In this document: one piece after another, positions 12,125 to 20,924 of the stretch | Layout: each line of letters begins with the position of its first letter | Numbering within the stretch: position 1 is the first letter of the stretch | Assembly: GCA_014843695.1 (NCBI GenBank) | Contig: CM026404.1 | Coordinates: forward strand, 88,873,784 to 88,937,783 | Origin: Archivesica marissinica | Taxonomy: Eukaryota; Mollusca; Bivalvia; Venerida; Vesicomyidae | Length of the DNA stretch: 64,000 bases | Direction: 5' to 3' | Notes under the pieces: generated by a model | Database searches by the model: none | Seen by the model: only the letters and a program-made list of their open reading frames with translations | Told to the model about the DNA's origin: nothing | Made by a program: the position numbers and the translations under genes

Positions 12125-12275
12125 GGGTTCCAGTCTGTCGATTTTTCACTTTTTAACTTCTGGCAAAATGACGTTGATATTATCAGAAACTCAATACTGT
12201 CCAATTAATGGTCTCGGTGTTAAAATATATTTTATTTGACTGACCAGGCAAAATATATCGACGCCTGTTCCCAGG
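12125..12275. repeat. Dispersed repeat D1, copy 1
   Basis: Contains GGGTTCCAGTCTGTCGATT, GATATTATCAGAAACTCAA, CCAATTAATGG and GACTGACCAGGCAAAATATA. The same series occurs at 14735-14875. Nature unknown; D2 and D1 are adjacent here but not elsewhere in the window. Confidence 0.65.
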
Positions 12276-12439
12276 CTAAAGTTTCTATGTCCTCTAGTAA
12301 ATATACAATGACATAGAAAACATATTAATTAAAGAAACACTACATGTTAAGTACAGTATTCAGCAATACGTGGAAGCTCATCTATTATGGATATCACGTA
12401 TATACTGTCAGGTGGACGCCGTGATAGAATTGTAATGCA

Positions 12440-12740
12440 TATTTAGAAGATACAATTGTTAGATTCCAAAAACAAGCTACACCACTCATTCTTGACAACA
12501 CTCTGTCTTCAGAACTGTTCTCAATACTCAATTGGATGACTTTTCCAGAAAAGGTTAGCTTTCAAAAAGCAATCTTAGTGTTTAAAACACACAATGGCCT
12601 AGCACCTGTCTATCTGATGAGTCATTCAGATTTACTTCCGATGTTCGAACTCAAAACTTGCGCTCATCTTCCAACACCCCTAAGCTAAATAGTGAACCCT
12701 TTCGACACTATTTCTTATATTGTGGAATTCCCACCCCCCT
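12440..12740 (+). pseudogene. LINE reverse transcriptase C-terminal fragment (L-A), frameshifted
   Basis: The frame starting at 12461 reads RFQKQATPLILD, then LNWMTFPEKVSFQ and KAILVFKTHNGLAPVYL. This is the conserved post-catalytic region of CR1/Jockey-type LINE reverse transcriptases (typically a helix with KRAAR-like, then an NGLAPxYL motif). Near 12630 the frame breaks and continues in another frame as SDVRTQNLRSSSNTPKL followed by FRHYFLYCGIPTPLYI, matching the usual C-terminal end. The polymerase palm with its YxDD box and the endonuclease are absent. It is a 5'-truncated, dead copy. The clade assignment is by motif memory and moderately certain. Confidence 0.75.
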
Positions 12741-13020
12741 TTATATTAGTAATCATCAATTTTAGTATTTGCACAACTCATATATTCAGTCACTTTGTTT
12801 GTTGCAATCTAGTATGTTGGGGAGGGCCGTAACTAATGTTGTTAAGCCGTGGCCCAACCCATTTGCTTCAACATTTATTGACAAGGCGTATGCACAACAA
12901 TGACATAAATCGTATATACTATGCATAATTATACAAGTGTGTTCATTTGTTTTGTACTGTACATTGTACATGTATATATAGAATGAATGCAATAAAATAT
13001 AATTAAACTAAACAATCTTT
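12741..13020 (+). mobile_element. L-A LINE 3' UTR
   Basis: Follows the RT fragment. Includes GGGCCGTAACTAATGTTGTT with a GTGGCCCAACCCATTTGCTT block and ends CAATAAAATATAATTAAACT. Reverse copies of these blocks occur at 46043-46178 and 60312-60440, showing that this is a dispersed LINE end. Confidence 0.7.
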
Positions 13021-13625
13021 TATCACATCCAACAACAGCACATTCTGTTCCACACTTCAAAGCAGGTGGTGCAAAGAACAGACTGTAAACCTAATAAACT
13101 GATAAATTATAATTATACATGTATATAAGTATTAGTTCTTGCAGCTTATATCTTATTTCGGTGTAGTCCTATTGTTCCCACTTATATACAATTAGGTAAA
13201 AACGGGTGTGGGACGGATAGACATGCAGACAGACAGAATGTGTTTAAGAGTGTTTAAGATCAAATACAATCAAACGGACGGACAGACACGCAGACATACA
13301 GCAACTATATATATATATACATACCATGAACCTGTAACCACCAACAACAAGACTTTGTCCACCGCGTTTGTTGCGGACAAACTCCATTTGAACGTGTGCA
13401 TTCGCCATAACTTTAAGTTGTATGCATATGACATATATGTCTACTGGACAACAGCAAGTGGGAATAAAAGGATTAAACCCTTATTTCCTATGAACGTTTT
13501 ACTGGCCATTGTTTACATGTTTCATTGTGCTATTTGATGTTTTAATTTGTCTGAGGGCATCATGGTAGATTGACTAAATTGTTCAAATGAGTGCCCTCGT
13601 TGAATAAAGTCTTTATTATTATTAT
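13021..13625 (+). mobile_element. L-B LINE 3' region, split by an H1 insertion
   Basis: Begins TATCACATCCAACAACAGCA, then GGTGGTGCAAAGAACAGAC, TAGTTCTTGCAGCTTATATC, and ends GAATAAAGTCTTTATTATTA. The second copy at 34797-35066 has the same series without the 320-bp insert. The terminal AATAAAGTC(TTTATT)n form recurs at seven sites, so this is a LINE 3' end with an ATT microsatellite tail. Clade unknown; no coding part is attached. Confidence 0.8.
13160..13479. mobile_element. H1: 320-bp nonautonomous DNA transposon with 8-bp TSD
   Basis: Flanked by identical 8-bp CTTATTTC copies (13152-13159 and 13480-13487). Its 22-bp ends are inverted repeats: GGTGTAGTCCTATTGTTCCC at the left and, reversed, GGTTTAATCCTTTTATTCCC at the right (then AC), with about four mismatches. 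The paralogous L-B copy at 34935 reads straight through CTTATTTCCTATGAA, a precise empty site. An 8-bp duplication fits hAT, P or Merlin; the GG terminus is more like Merlin than hAT, but I cannot decide. No transposase frame is present. Confidence 0.85.
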
Positions 13626-13797
13626 AGCGCAGTGATAGCGCATCCGCTTCAGGTGCGAACAGCCCAGAGTTCGCGTCCAGCTGTATAGCAGTTACGATTG
13701 TGCCCTTGAGCAAGGCGTTTAAATTCAACATTTCCTCTTCTATCTCCCTCATGGCGATGGATTCCATCAGGAATGAGGTCCCGAGTGCTACTCAAGA
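13622..13797 (+). mobile_element. S3 SINE, truncated at the 3' tail
   Basis: tRNA-like head AGCGCAGTGATAGCGCATCC with CGCTTCAGGTGCGAACAG and a degenerate B box near CCCAGAGTTCGCGTCCAG, then GATTGTGCCCTTGAGCAAGG, a pyrimidine-rich tract and ATGGCGATGGATTCCATCAG. The usual shared 3' tail is lost after GAGTGC. Confidence 0.75.
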
Positions 13798-14092
13798 CAA
13801 GTCAAGTCAAAACACATTTTATTCTCTTAATTCACATGCATACATCATGTCATGTACAGGAAAGAATGAGGCTTACGTTAACAAATATTGTATGAGGCTT
13901 GAATAACATGATATGTTGCAAATAATAAACATTATAATACTATTATTGTAGAGATAGAGAATTATTCGAGTGTCAGGTGCAGTATAGTAGAGGAGATCGT
14001 GAAATGAACAATTCTCTTTCTTTTCATTGGCACAAGAAATTTAATAGATTTGGGTATCTACTAAACTAACACAGTAAAAAGTTGTTGCACAA
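13798..14092. other. Unique AT-rich stretch
   Basis: No gene recognised. CAAGTCAAGTCAAAACACAT TTTATT near 13800 could be a reversed LINE tail, but this is weak. Confidence 0.35.
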
Positions 14093-14222
14093 TCGAGCTA
14101 AGATTAATTTGTTATGGCGATGTATTCAATCAGGAATGAGGAATCGAGTGCGGTTAGGCTAATGTTGTAACAACTTGGTTCGCAATTGAGCTAAATTAGA
14201 TGTGTATAAATTTAAATATACG
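14093..14222 (+). mobile_element. S3-type SINE 3' fragment
   Basis: Contains ATGGCGATGTATTCAATCAG GAATGAGG and a diverged shared tail (CTAATGTTGTAACAACTTGG, TTCGCAATTGAGCTAAATTA). Older than the other copies by divergence. Confidence 0.6.
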
Positions 14223-14397
14223 TTCAGGGAGCATGCAGGGGCAATAACTGCCCGATGTCTCTTATTGCAGGGACCGGTGTGCGTGCAACTTGTCGAATGT
14301 CTGTGTTGATTTAATTTAATATGAAATTGAAAGTTTGTTTTACAGTAATAACTATAATACATATAGTTGTAGTACATGCGGGTATTATATATGTGTA

Positions 14398-14583
14398 TAC
14401 AGTCAAACCTGTGTTAGTGGTCACCTCCATTAAGCAGCCAACCTGTATTAAGCAGCCAGTTTCCACATTCCAATTTGGTTGTTTTATTATATAATTATTT
14501 AACATATATTAAGCAGCCACCTGTGCTAAGCAGCCACTTTATCTCACTCCCTTGCCTGGCTACTTAACACAGGTTTGACTGTA
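14398..14583. mobile_element. M1 foldback MITE, complete
   Basis: 186-bp element with inverted ends TACAGTCAAACCTGTGTTAG and (reversed) TACAGTCAAACCTGTGTTAA. Inside are repeated AAGCAGCCA motifs in direct and inverted orientation, with GTTTTATTATATAATTATTT at the centre. TA-rich bases at both edges are compatible with a TA target duplication. No coding capacity. Confidence 0.85.
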
Positions 14584-14734
14584 TGTATATAGTGTGCACA
14601 TTTATGTTGGTATAAGATGATGTTGGTTCTGTAGATAGATGTGGAGATCTGGTGTGCGGCGGGGGGATTGGGTTACGTTCTCCTTTATTGTGTCCTAGCT
14701 CCACGCGGAGTGCTTGTGTCTATACTAGACAGAG

Positions 14735-14875
14735 AATGGGTTCCAGTTTGTCGATTATTCACTAATTTCCTTCAGTTGATATTATCAGAAACTCAACACC
14801 GCCCAATTAATGGTGTCGGTGTTAAAATATATTTAAATGACTGACCAGGCAAAATATATCAGCGCTAGGCAGAGA
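14735..14875. repeat. Dispersed repeat D1, copy 2
   Basis: Matches 12125-12275: GGGTTCCAGTTTGTCGATTA, GATATTATCAGAAACTCAAC, CCAATTAATGGTGTCGGTGT and GACTGACCAGGCAAAATATA. Confidence 0.65.
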
Positions 14876-14924
14876 TTTGCAGCAACACGTATTTGTATAC
14901 TTGTTTTGATTGTAAGTAATTATG

Positions 14925-15008
14925 GGGTTCGAGTATTAAAGTCGCCCGACCGCGTCGGTCGTATGACGACTCTCCAGCTGTTATTGGTGGAGGAATACCC
15001 CCAGATCC
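14925..15008 (-). mobile_element. S8 SINE 3' end fragment, reverse
   Basis: AGTCGCCCGACCGCGTCGGT, CGTATGACGACTCTCCAGCT and TATTGGTGGAGGAATACCCC are the S8 3' part in reverse. It is fused at about 15009 to the head of an S3 SINE, so this is a SINE-SINE junction. Confidence 0.7.
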
Positions 15009-15226
15009 CCGGACAGCGCGTTCGCTTCAGGTGCGAACGGCCCGGAGTTCGAGCTGAGCTGGACCCGTTACGAATATGCCCTTAAGCAAGGCATACAAAT
15101 TCCACGTTGCCTCTTCTCTCTCCATCATGGCGATGGATTCCATCAGGGATGAGGTAACGAGAGTGATTAATATAAGTTGTCAGAACTTGTTTCGCAATAG
15201 AGCTAAAATAAATTTGTATAAACTAA
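15009..15226 (+). mobile_element. S3 SINE, nearly complete
   Basis: Head GCGCGTTCGCTTCAGGTGCG, B-box region GGCCCGGAGTTCGAGCTGAG, then CCCTTAAGCAAGGCAT, CTCTTCTCTCTCCATCATGG, GCGATGGATTCCATCAGGGA and the shared tail AGAGTGATTAATATAAGTTG through AGCTAAAATAAATTTGTATA. The first bases of the head are missing because of the S8 fusion. Confidence 0.8.
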
Positions 15227-15385
15227 AGAGTTGGACACCCTCAGTGGGATTCTCACATACAGCGGTACTAGGCAAGTGAATTGAAGTTAACGACAATAAC
15301 AACACTCCATGCTCCTACGTTGTTTGAGATACCATACTATTTGTTGCTTTAGGACAATGTATAATGGGTGCTTCCCTATGTGTAG

Positions 15386-15684
15386 ACAGACGGATCTGTA
15401 GTCCAGTGATAATACGCTGGACTGTTAATACAGGGATCGCAGGTTCGACTCCCCGTCTGGCCCTAATGAAAATAACAGTCTTTCAGATGGGACTTTAAAC
15501 CGAGGTCTCGTGTCCTTTGGTTCTTTTACGTGCACGATGTAAAGCACCGACACGAGACCTCGGTTTAACATCCCATCTGAAAGACTGTTAATTTTATTAG
15601 GGTCAGACGGGGGATCGAACCTGCTATCCCTGAATTACCATATTGGCAACCGGTAGCGACGATAAATAAACGTAAAACACAAAC
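15386..15684 (+). mobile_element. S2 SINE with an internal inverted duplication
   Basis: Plus-strand S2 head (CAGACGGATCTGTAGTCCAG through TTCGACTCCCCGTCTGG) and body to about 15520. It then switches to the reverse S2 body and head (GGTTCTTTTACGTGCACGAT through CGGGGGATCGAACCTGCTAT, about 15520-15640) and returns to the plus-strand tail (CAACCGGTAGCGACGATAAA). The arms of about 120 bp would make the transcript a long hairpin. Confidence 0.8.
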
Positions 15685-16472
15685 ATGTGTAGATATTACT
15701 TGGCGAGTAGCGTAGCGGCTCATTATTTTCTTAATTCTAAAATAGTTCCATTATATAAAACACGCAATATATATATACACACACACACTTAGGTAAACAT
15801 TAACCTTTCCGTGAACTCAAAGAACAAACTATTTATTGTTGTATCGACCGAATGCATACAATAAAAGAAATAATAAATCGTTTACCTCATTAATATGACC
15901 GTGAGATAAGAAGATATCTGTTACTGGCACTTTTTGCTCAGCGTTCATAATTCTAATGGAATAATTAATTAGCATGCAACCATATTGTCCTCGAAATGGG
16001 AAAATTGACCGTTAATCGATCTTTACATGTAATTTAGGAATCACAAATAGAGTTAATTCTATGTGTAGGGTTATTAAGGAACCGGCTATTTAGAAGATAC
16101 ATGTAACACTAGTAGCCCGTGAACTTTCTATTCGGTCACGGTCGTATAAAACGTGCGTGACGCGCGTATATTACCGGGCTGATATACAGTATATATTTCT
16201 AAGAAATGTAATAACAAACATGTATAATATGGTAAATAATCAAACGAGGCCGTAATGTTTTCATTGTTGGCTCATATTTCAAAGATTACTTAAGCTTAAC
16301 TTCTGCGCAATGTATTTTAGCTGGATTACAATATTAGTTTAGTAACTCGCCATGAGGGAGAGAGGAGACTGACGAAGAATTTTAAGCAACTTAAATTTAG
16401 ATGATAACTTAAATATTGAGGGAATGCGGGAATATTATCATGCAGTAAGTCGCGATATTTGTTCTCTAGATA
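15685..16472. other. AT-rich unique stretch
   Basis: No gene, array or recognised element. A short ACACAC run (15778-15788) and scattered AT-rich sequence only. Confidence 0.45.
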
Positions 16473-17012
16473 TTAAAGCAGTATTACATCGTAATAAAGG
16501 ATGTTTTGGGTAAAATAGAAATACGAATGTGTGTGTGTTTACAAAAATCGAAATAATCGCTCAGAAACGATACAATTCCAATAAATTTAAACCGTCGTAT
16601 ACGCGAATTTGTTTATCAACACACGAAATATAAACACGCACAGCGGGCATGCGTGAAACAACAGAGGATGTAGAAAACAACGTATATATTTTGAACATGA
16701 ACGACAATCTATCTATCTTCCTCTAATGTCGAACCCCTCGCGGGGATGTAGAATTGTTCCTAAAAGACTTAGCTTAGGTATGAATCAACATATCAAGCAA
16801 TTTAATTAAAAAATACAACGTGGGACAAATTGGGACGATGCATCCCGAATGCAAACAAGTGCGGAAGATGCGTTCCGGTTGTAAACAAGTGTGCGACCGA
16901 TCGAATACGCATACAAAGTATAATGTTAGAATGTGTAGCAGCATTGCTACCAATACGTAAAAATTGAATTTTTCAAATATCTTTTATTTCATACGATGTA
17001 ATGCTGCTTTAA
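16473..17012 (+). mobile_element. T1 element, complete (540 bp, TTAA-bounded)
   Basis: The ends are inverted repeats: left TTAAAGCAGTATTACATCGT, right (reversed) TTAAAGCAGCATTACATCGT, one mismatch in 20. TTAA at both borders is compatible with a TTAA target duplication. Its interior is found again at 61498-62060 in the same orientation and, more diverged, at 40336-41026 in the opposite orientation (CGTCGTATACGCG block). An S6 SINE piece is nested at about 16722-16785. No transposase is encoded. Confidence 0.85.
16722..16785 (-). mobile_element. S6 SINE 3' fragment nested in T1
   Basis: Reads CTAATGTCGAACCCCTCGCG GGGATGTAGA and ACTTAGCTTAGGTA, matching the reversed S6 3' half at 44287-44350. 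It is preceded by CTATCTATCTTCC, a short microsatellite where S6 copies carry their simple-sequence tail. The same nested piece is in the T1 copy at 61740-61800. Confidence 0.65.
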
Positions 17013-17037
17013 GTAAAAAATTGAAATTTTGTGTTAG

Positions 17038-17137
17038 TTTACACAAATTTATTTTAGCTCGATTGAGAACAAGTTCTTTCAACTTACATTAATCACTCTC
17101 GAGACCTCATTCCTGGTGGAATCCATCGCCACGAGTT

Positions 17138-17195
<58 letters not shown>

Positions 17196-17262
17196 GCTAT
17201 ATGGAATTTAAATGCCTTGCCTAATGGCACAATCATAACGGCTCCTGAGTTAAGTTCAGAGT
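17038..17262 (-). mobile_element. S3 SINE, reverse, with internal (GA)n expansion
   Basis: Reverse shared tail (TTTATTTTAGCTCGATTGAG, CAACTTACATTAATCACTCT), TGGTGGAATCCATCGCCACG, then an expanded GA tract (17135-17192) where the family has a short CTCTCTCC block, then TGGAATTTAAATGCCTTGCC. The head is truncated. Confidence 0.8.
17135..17192. repeat. (GA)n microsatellite inside an S3 SINE
   Basis: Nearly pure GA dinucleotides. It sits exactly where other S3 copies have a short pyrimidine tract (on the element's sense strand), so it is a local expansion. Confidence 0.9.
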
Positions 17263-17446
17263 TACCCTCCCAAAGTAAGTTGTGCATGTAATATTGTTAG
17301 TTATTAAACAGTTAATTATAAAACATTATTTATCTGTAAATTATGTTAACAGTTGTATGGTACAAGCTGCCTCGTTGTATCATTATTTGGTCTTATTCTG
17401 TAATGTTTACATGAAATGAGAGAAATAAATTGAATTGTTTTTAAAG

Positions 17447-17640
17447 CATTATTTATTTTACAACGATTGCGAATCAAGTTCTAACAACTTGTAACTCGCC
17501 AGATCGGACAGGTGGGTTTTCTCCGGGTACTCCGGTTTCCTCCCACACGAATGACACGTTTACGCTTTCATCCGCGCCAACGAGAGTGATTAATATAAGT
17601 TGTTAAAACTTGCTTCGCAATCGTTGTAAAATAAATAAAG
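17447..17640 (+). mobile_element. S1 SINE with foldback tail
   Basis: 17447-17491 is the S1 tail in reverse (TTATTTTACAACGATTGCGA, CAAGTTCTAACAACTTG). From 17492 the plus-strand S1 core follows (CGCCAGATCGGACAGGTGGG, TCTCCGGGTACTCCGGTTTC) and ends with the same tail in the sense direction (TCGCAATCGTTGTAAAATAA). The head is missing and its place is taken by the inverted tail. Confidence 0.75.
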
Positions 17641-18089
17641 TTAAAACAATTAGCAGGGTATACAATTTCCCATAGTTAATGCTATCACGAGTACTCCAAA
17701 ATGCTCGAGATACGTATACTTTAAAATACATAAAAAAAACTATTTTTCTATATTCGTGTTTCTTTTTAAATGTTGACATTGACAGTTGATATGATAACAG
17801 GTTGATAGAATGCATGAATTGCTAAGTACAAGTGTGATTATTTACGTGCATTTTACATGTTCATGCACGTCAAAAGAAGCTGTTACGGTCAGTGATGGGG
17901 TATTGGTCATGACGACACTCGGGCGCCATCACAGATACGTTTTGAAAAACAATAACTACTGTAATTGGCCAAACAATACAAGCATTCAAAAAAACTACCC
18001 AATTTCGATTTAGTAACTACATGCACAAACCCACAAAGCTACTCTAGAATGAACGGCTCAGTGGTGTAGTTGTCAACACAATGCATTGT
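17641..18089. other. Unique stretch
   Basis: Short open frames only; nothing recognised. Confidence 0.4.
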
Positions 18090-18305
18090 GTTTGTTTTAC
18101 GTTTATGTATCGTCGCTACCTGTTACCGATATGAGCGACGCCTCTTGAAGAGATTTTTCAAAACAATTTCATTTGATATTTTTGGAAGATAGTGCAATGA
18201 TACAGAGAGAGACCCATTACAGAGTCTCCTCTGGTTCTGTAACGTACACGGTGTAAAGCACCGACACGAAACCTCGGTTTAAAGTCCCATTTGAAAGACT
18301 GTTAA
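18090..18305 (-). mobile_element. S2 SINE, reverse, head missing
   Basis: TTTTACGTTTATGTATCGTC, GAGCGACGCCTCTTGAAGAG, ACCCATTACAGAGTCTCCTC, AAAGCACCGACACGAAACCT and CATTTGAAAGACTGTTAACA. It ends before the tRNA-like head. A short insertion sits near 18150-18165. Confidence 0.8.
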
Positions 18306-18424
18306 CATTGCATTGCAATTCTATGTGTTGTATATACACTGAACAATCGGTCACCTAATATTGAACCAACTTTCTTTGATTACAAATACTGAAATAAATA
18401 ATGTTTATACTAACAATAATGATA

Positions 18425-18606
18425 TACAATCAAACCTGTCTTAAGCAGCCAACCAAGGAAGTCAGAAAAAGTGACTGCTTAGCACAGGTGGCTGCTTAAT
18501 AGAGGTCAAATATATAATAAAACAACCGACTGGGAATCTGGAAACTGGCTGCTTAATACAGGTTGGCTGCTAAATGGAGGTGACCACTAACACAGGTTTG
18601 ACTGTA
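18425..18606. mobile_element. M1 foldback MITE, complete
   Basis: 182-bp copy with ends TACAATCAAACCTGTCTTAA and (reversed) TACAGTCAAACCTGTGTTAG. The inner AAGCAGCCA and GCTGCTTAA motifs match 14398-14583 in reverse order. Confidence 0.85.
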
Positions 18607-18896
18607 TAAATATTTTCATTTTGTCATTTAATGCATTTAATGCATTTATTTCACAGCAATTCATTGCATAAAGATCTGTAATAAAATGTACCCAATAAGA
18701 TAATATGAATAGTGCACGTCGGGAACAAGGCACAGCTCACAGCAGGAAATTGGATCACCTGTTCCGAAGTGACCAATCCACGCCGCTGACGCATACAGAC
18801 GAGGACCCGCATCGACTCTTTTTGAGTGTCTTACACTTACCTGGATCAACGACAGCTAACACTGGGGTGTTGAAGAGGCGACGAGTGACTGGGTAG
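18607..18896. other. Unique stretch before the Cys-rich frame
   Basis: GC content rises compared with the neighbourhood from about 18740. A strong 5' splice-donor-like word (AGGTAAGT) occurs on the minus strand at about 18837-18844, but I find no good exon ending there. Confidence 0.3.
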
Positions 18897-19169
18897 GAGA
18901 AGACGGCAGTCGTTTCGCGTGGATGGCGCACTCGTCGCCTCGAACTCTTTTATCTGTCTCCAATCTCGTGCGAGCTGTTGGAGACGGAGGGATGCGACCT
19001 CGACCCCGGATGCGTCAGCGGGGTGGACAACGACGGAACAACAGAACCATTTTGCTGCTGTGAGCCGACTAATCGTGGAGGATGTGGCCCTAAAAAGGAT
19101 CGCACACAGACCAGGACTTGTCACCCTGGCACAGAAAAAGGAAGGAGCCATCTGAGGATGTCACCATAA
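18897..19169 (+). other. Cys-rich open stretch, possible exon
   Basis: A stop-free stretch with no ATG at its start. It reads ELFYLSPISCELLETEGCD, then DPGCVSGVDNDGTTEPFCCC and NRGGCGPKKDRTQTRTCHPG, and stops after RMSP. Spacing of the cysteines and the TQTRTC word is faintly reminiscent of secreted thrombospondin-type or other Cys-knot modules, but the usual WxxW start is not seen. The local base composition is more GC-rich than the surrounding sequence. Overlapping frames are also open on both strands, so chance is a real alternative. Confidence 0.2.
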
Positions 19170-19337
19170 GCATCACAGAGAATAATCATCTTAGAACGCT
19201 CGCCCATATGGTTTACCGGTGGCGAGGGTAAATAGACGTACATCATCACTTCAAATATTTTAAAAACACCAGGTGACCGATTAGGTATTGTGTTGAGTGG
19301 ATACATCCGAGTCCCCTCACCACGCTATATAACACCG

Positions 19338-19655
19338 TGGCGTCCGTGGTCTAGTGGTAGAGTGTCTGATTTGGAAAAGGTACAGGGTTCGATACTCGGT
19401 TAGGTCAGGTATGAAGTGTCACTGAGAAAGGCACCTTACACACATTGTTTAGTACTGGTTAGTAGAGCGTCGGATTTGGAATCAAACGGTCCAGGTTTCG
19501 ATACTCGGTCAGGTCACGTATGACGTGTCATTGAGCAAGGCACCTCAGACACATTGCTTAGTACTGGTTAACCACTTAGGTGGGCTAAGTCTGCCCAGGA
19601 AAACATGTCTAGGTCCCCACGCAAGGCGTTTGACAATGATAGAACATACATACAT
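19338..19655 (+). mobile_element. S6 SINE with duplicated head
   Basis: Head GCGTCCGTGGTCTAGTGGTA with an anticodon-loop-like GATTTGGAA and a B-box-like GGGTTCGATACTC. The body (AAGGCACCTTACACACATTG) runs to about 19462. The head and body then restart (AGAGCGTCGGATTTGGAATC, GAGCAAGGCACCTCAGACAC) and continue to the S6 3' part (GGGCTAAGTCTGCCCAGGAA, TTTGACAATGATAGAAC) and an ACAT-type simple tail. Confidence 0.75.
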
Positions 19656-19784
19656 GTACATACATAACATGCCAAATTGACTATTCTCGTAGTTCTAGGA
19701 TGAGGACACCGAGGTATAGCGTCGGTTCACGTGCACTTGAAAATCCCGAGAATTCTCTGGAATATGGCTCTGTCTACTTGTATA

Positions 19785-20310
19785 ATAGAGGTGGCCACTA
19801 ACACAGGTTTGACTGTACACGTATAATAGAGGTGGCCACTAACACAGGTTTGGCTGTACATGTATTATAGAGGTGACCACTAACACAGGTTTGACTGTAC
19901 ATGTATAATAGAGGTGACCACTAACACAGGTTTGACTGTACACGTATAATAGAGGTGTCCACTAACACAGGTTTGACTGTACACGTATAATAGAGGTGTC
20001 CACTAACACAGGTTTGACTGTACACGTATAATAGAGGTGACCACTAACACAGGTTTGACTGTACACGTATAATAGAGGTGACCACTAACACAGGTTTGAC
20101 TGTACACGTATAATAGAGGTGTCCACTAAAACAGGTTTGACTGTACACGTATAATAGAGGTGACCACTAACACAGGTTTGACTGTACATGTATAATAGAG
20201 GTGACCACTAACACAGGTTTGACTGTATAATAGAGGTGACCACTAACACAGGTTTGACTGTACATGTATAATAGAGGTGACCACTAACACAGGTTTGACT
20301 GTATAATAGA
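19785..20310. repeat. 41-bp minisatellite made of M1 termini
   Basis: About 13 units of roughly 41 bp: GTATAATAGAGGTGACCACT then AACACAGGTTTGACTGTACAC. The unit equals the last 35 bp of M1 (compare 18575-18606: GGAGGTGACCACTAACACAG GTTTGACTGTA) plus a short linker. Two late units are shortened (GACTGTATAATAGAGG, linker lost). Confidence 0.92.
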
Positions 20311-20319
20311 GATTCCGAC

Positions 20320-20531
20320 GCATATAATATTAATAGTCTTTCACATGGGACTTTAAACCGAGGTCTCGTGTCCGTGCATTACATTCATGTACGTAAAAGA
20401 ACCAGATGGGACTCTAGAATGGGTCTCTGTCTGTATCATTGCACTATCATCCAAAGTCTAAAATAACTAATCTCTTCAGGAGGCGTCGCTCATATGGGAA
20501 ACCGGTAGCGACGATAAACAAACGTCAGACA
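20320..20531 (+). mobile_element. S2 SINE, 5'-truncated
   Basis: Starts in ATTAATAGTCTTTCACATGG GAC and runs through GAGGTCTCGTGTCC, TGGGTCTCTGTCTGTATCAT, CTCTTCAGGAGGCGTCGCTC and the 3' stem-loop AACCGGTAGCGACGATAAAC. It begins just to the right of the M1-derived array. Confidence 0.8.
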
Positions 20532-20844
20532 TACACACTTTTGAAGAAGTAGGGTCTAAATGCAACATAGCCATCAACAGTGACACTAAAACAGTATAAT
20601 TTTATAACAAAACTGGTCTGCTTTAATTCTAAAGTGCTAATGAACGCCTGCATATTTAACCATATCCATAACATACAAACGTTTGGGGTAAATCGTTTCG
20701 TAATTACCCTGATAGTGACGGGATGTCAGTTTGAAATATGCTGGGATATGGCCTATGGTGTATGTGTAGTAGCAAGCCTATGGCTTATCAAAATGTTCTT
20801 AAAAAAAATTAAAAATTAAAAGATTTGGTTTTGAACCCGAAACC
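20532..20844. other. Unique stretch
   Basis: No gene or element recognised between the S2 copy and the satellite. Confidence 0.4.
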
Positions 20845-20918
20845 ACTTGTCCAGAGTCCAGACCCCCAAATGTCCAGAGTCCAGACCCCCAAATGTCCAG
20901 AGTCCAGACCCCAAAATG
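20845..20918. repeat. 23-bp short tandem repeat
   Basis: Three to four units of TGTCCAGAGTCCAGACCCCC with AAA, at the left edge of the 26-bp satellite. Its unit is unrelated to the satellite's. Confidence 0.85.
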
Positions 20919-20924
20919 TCTGTA

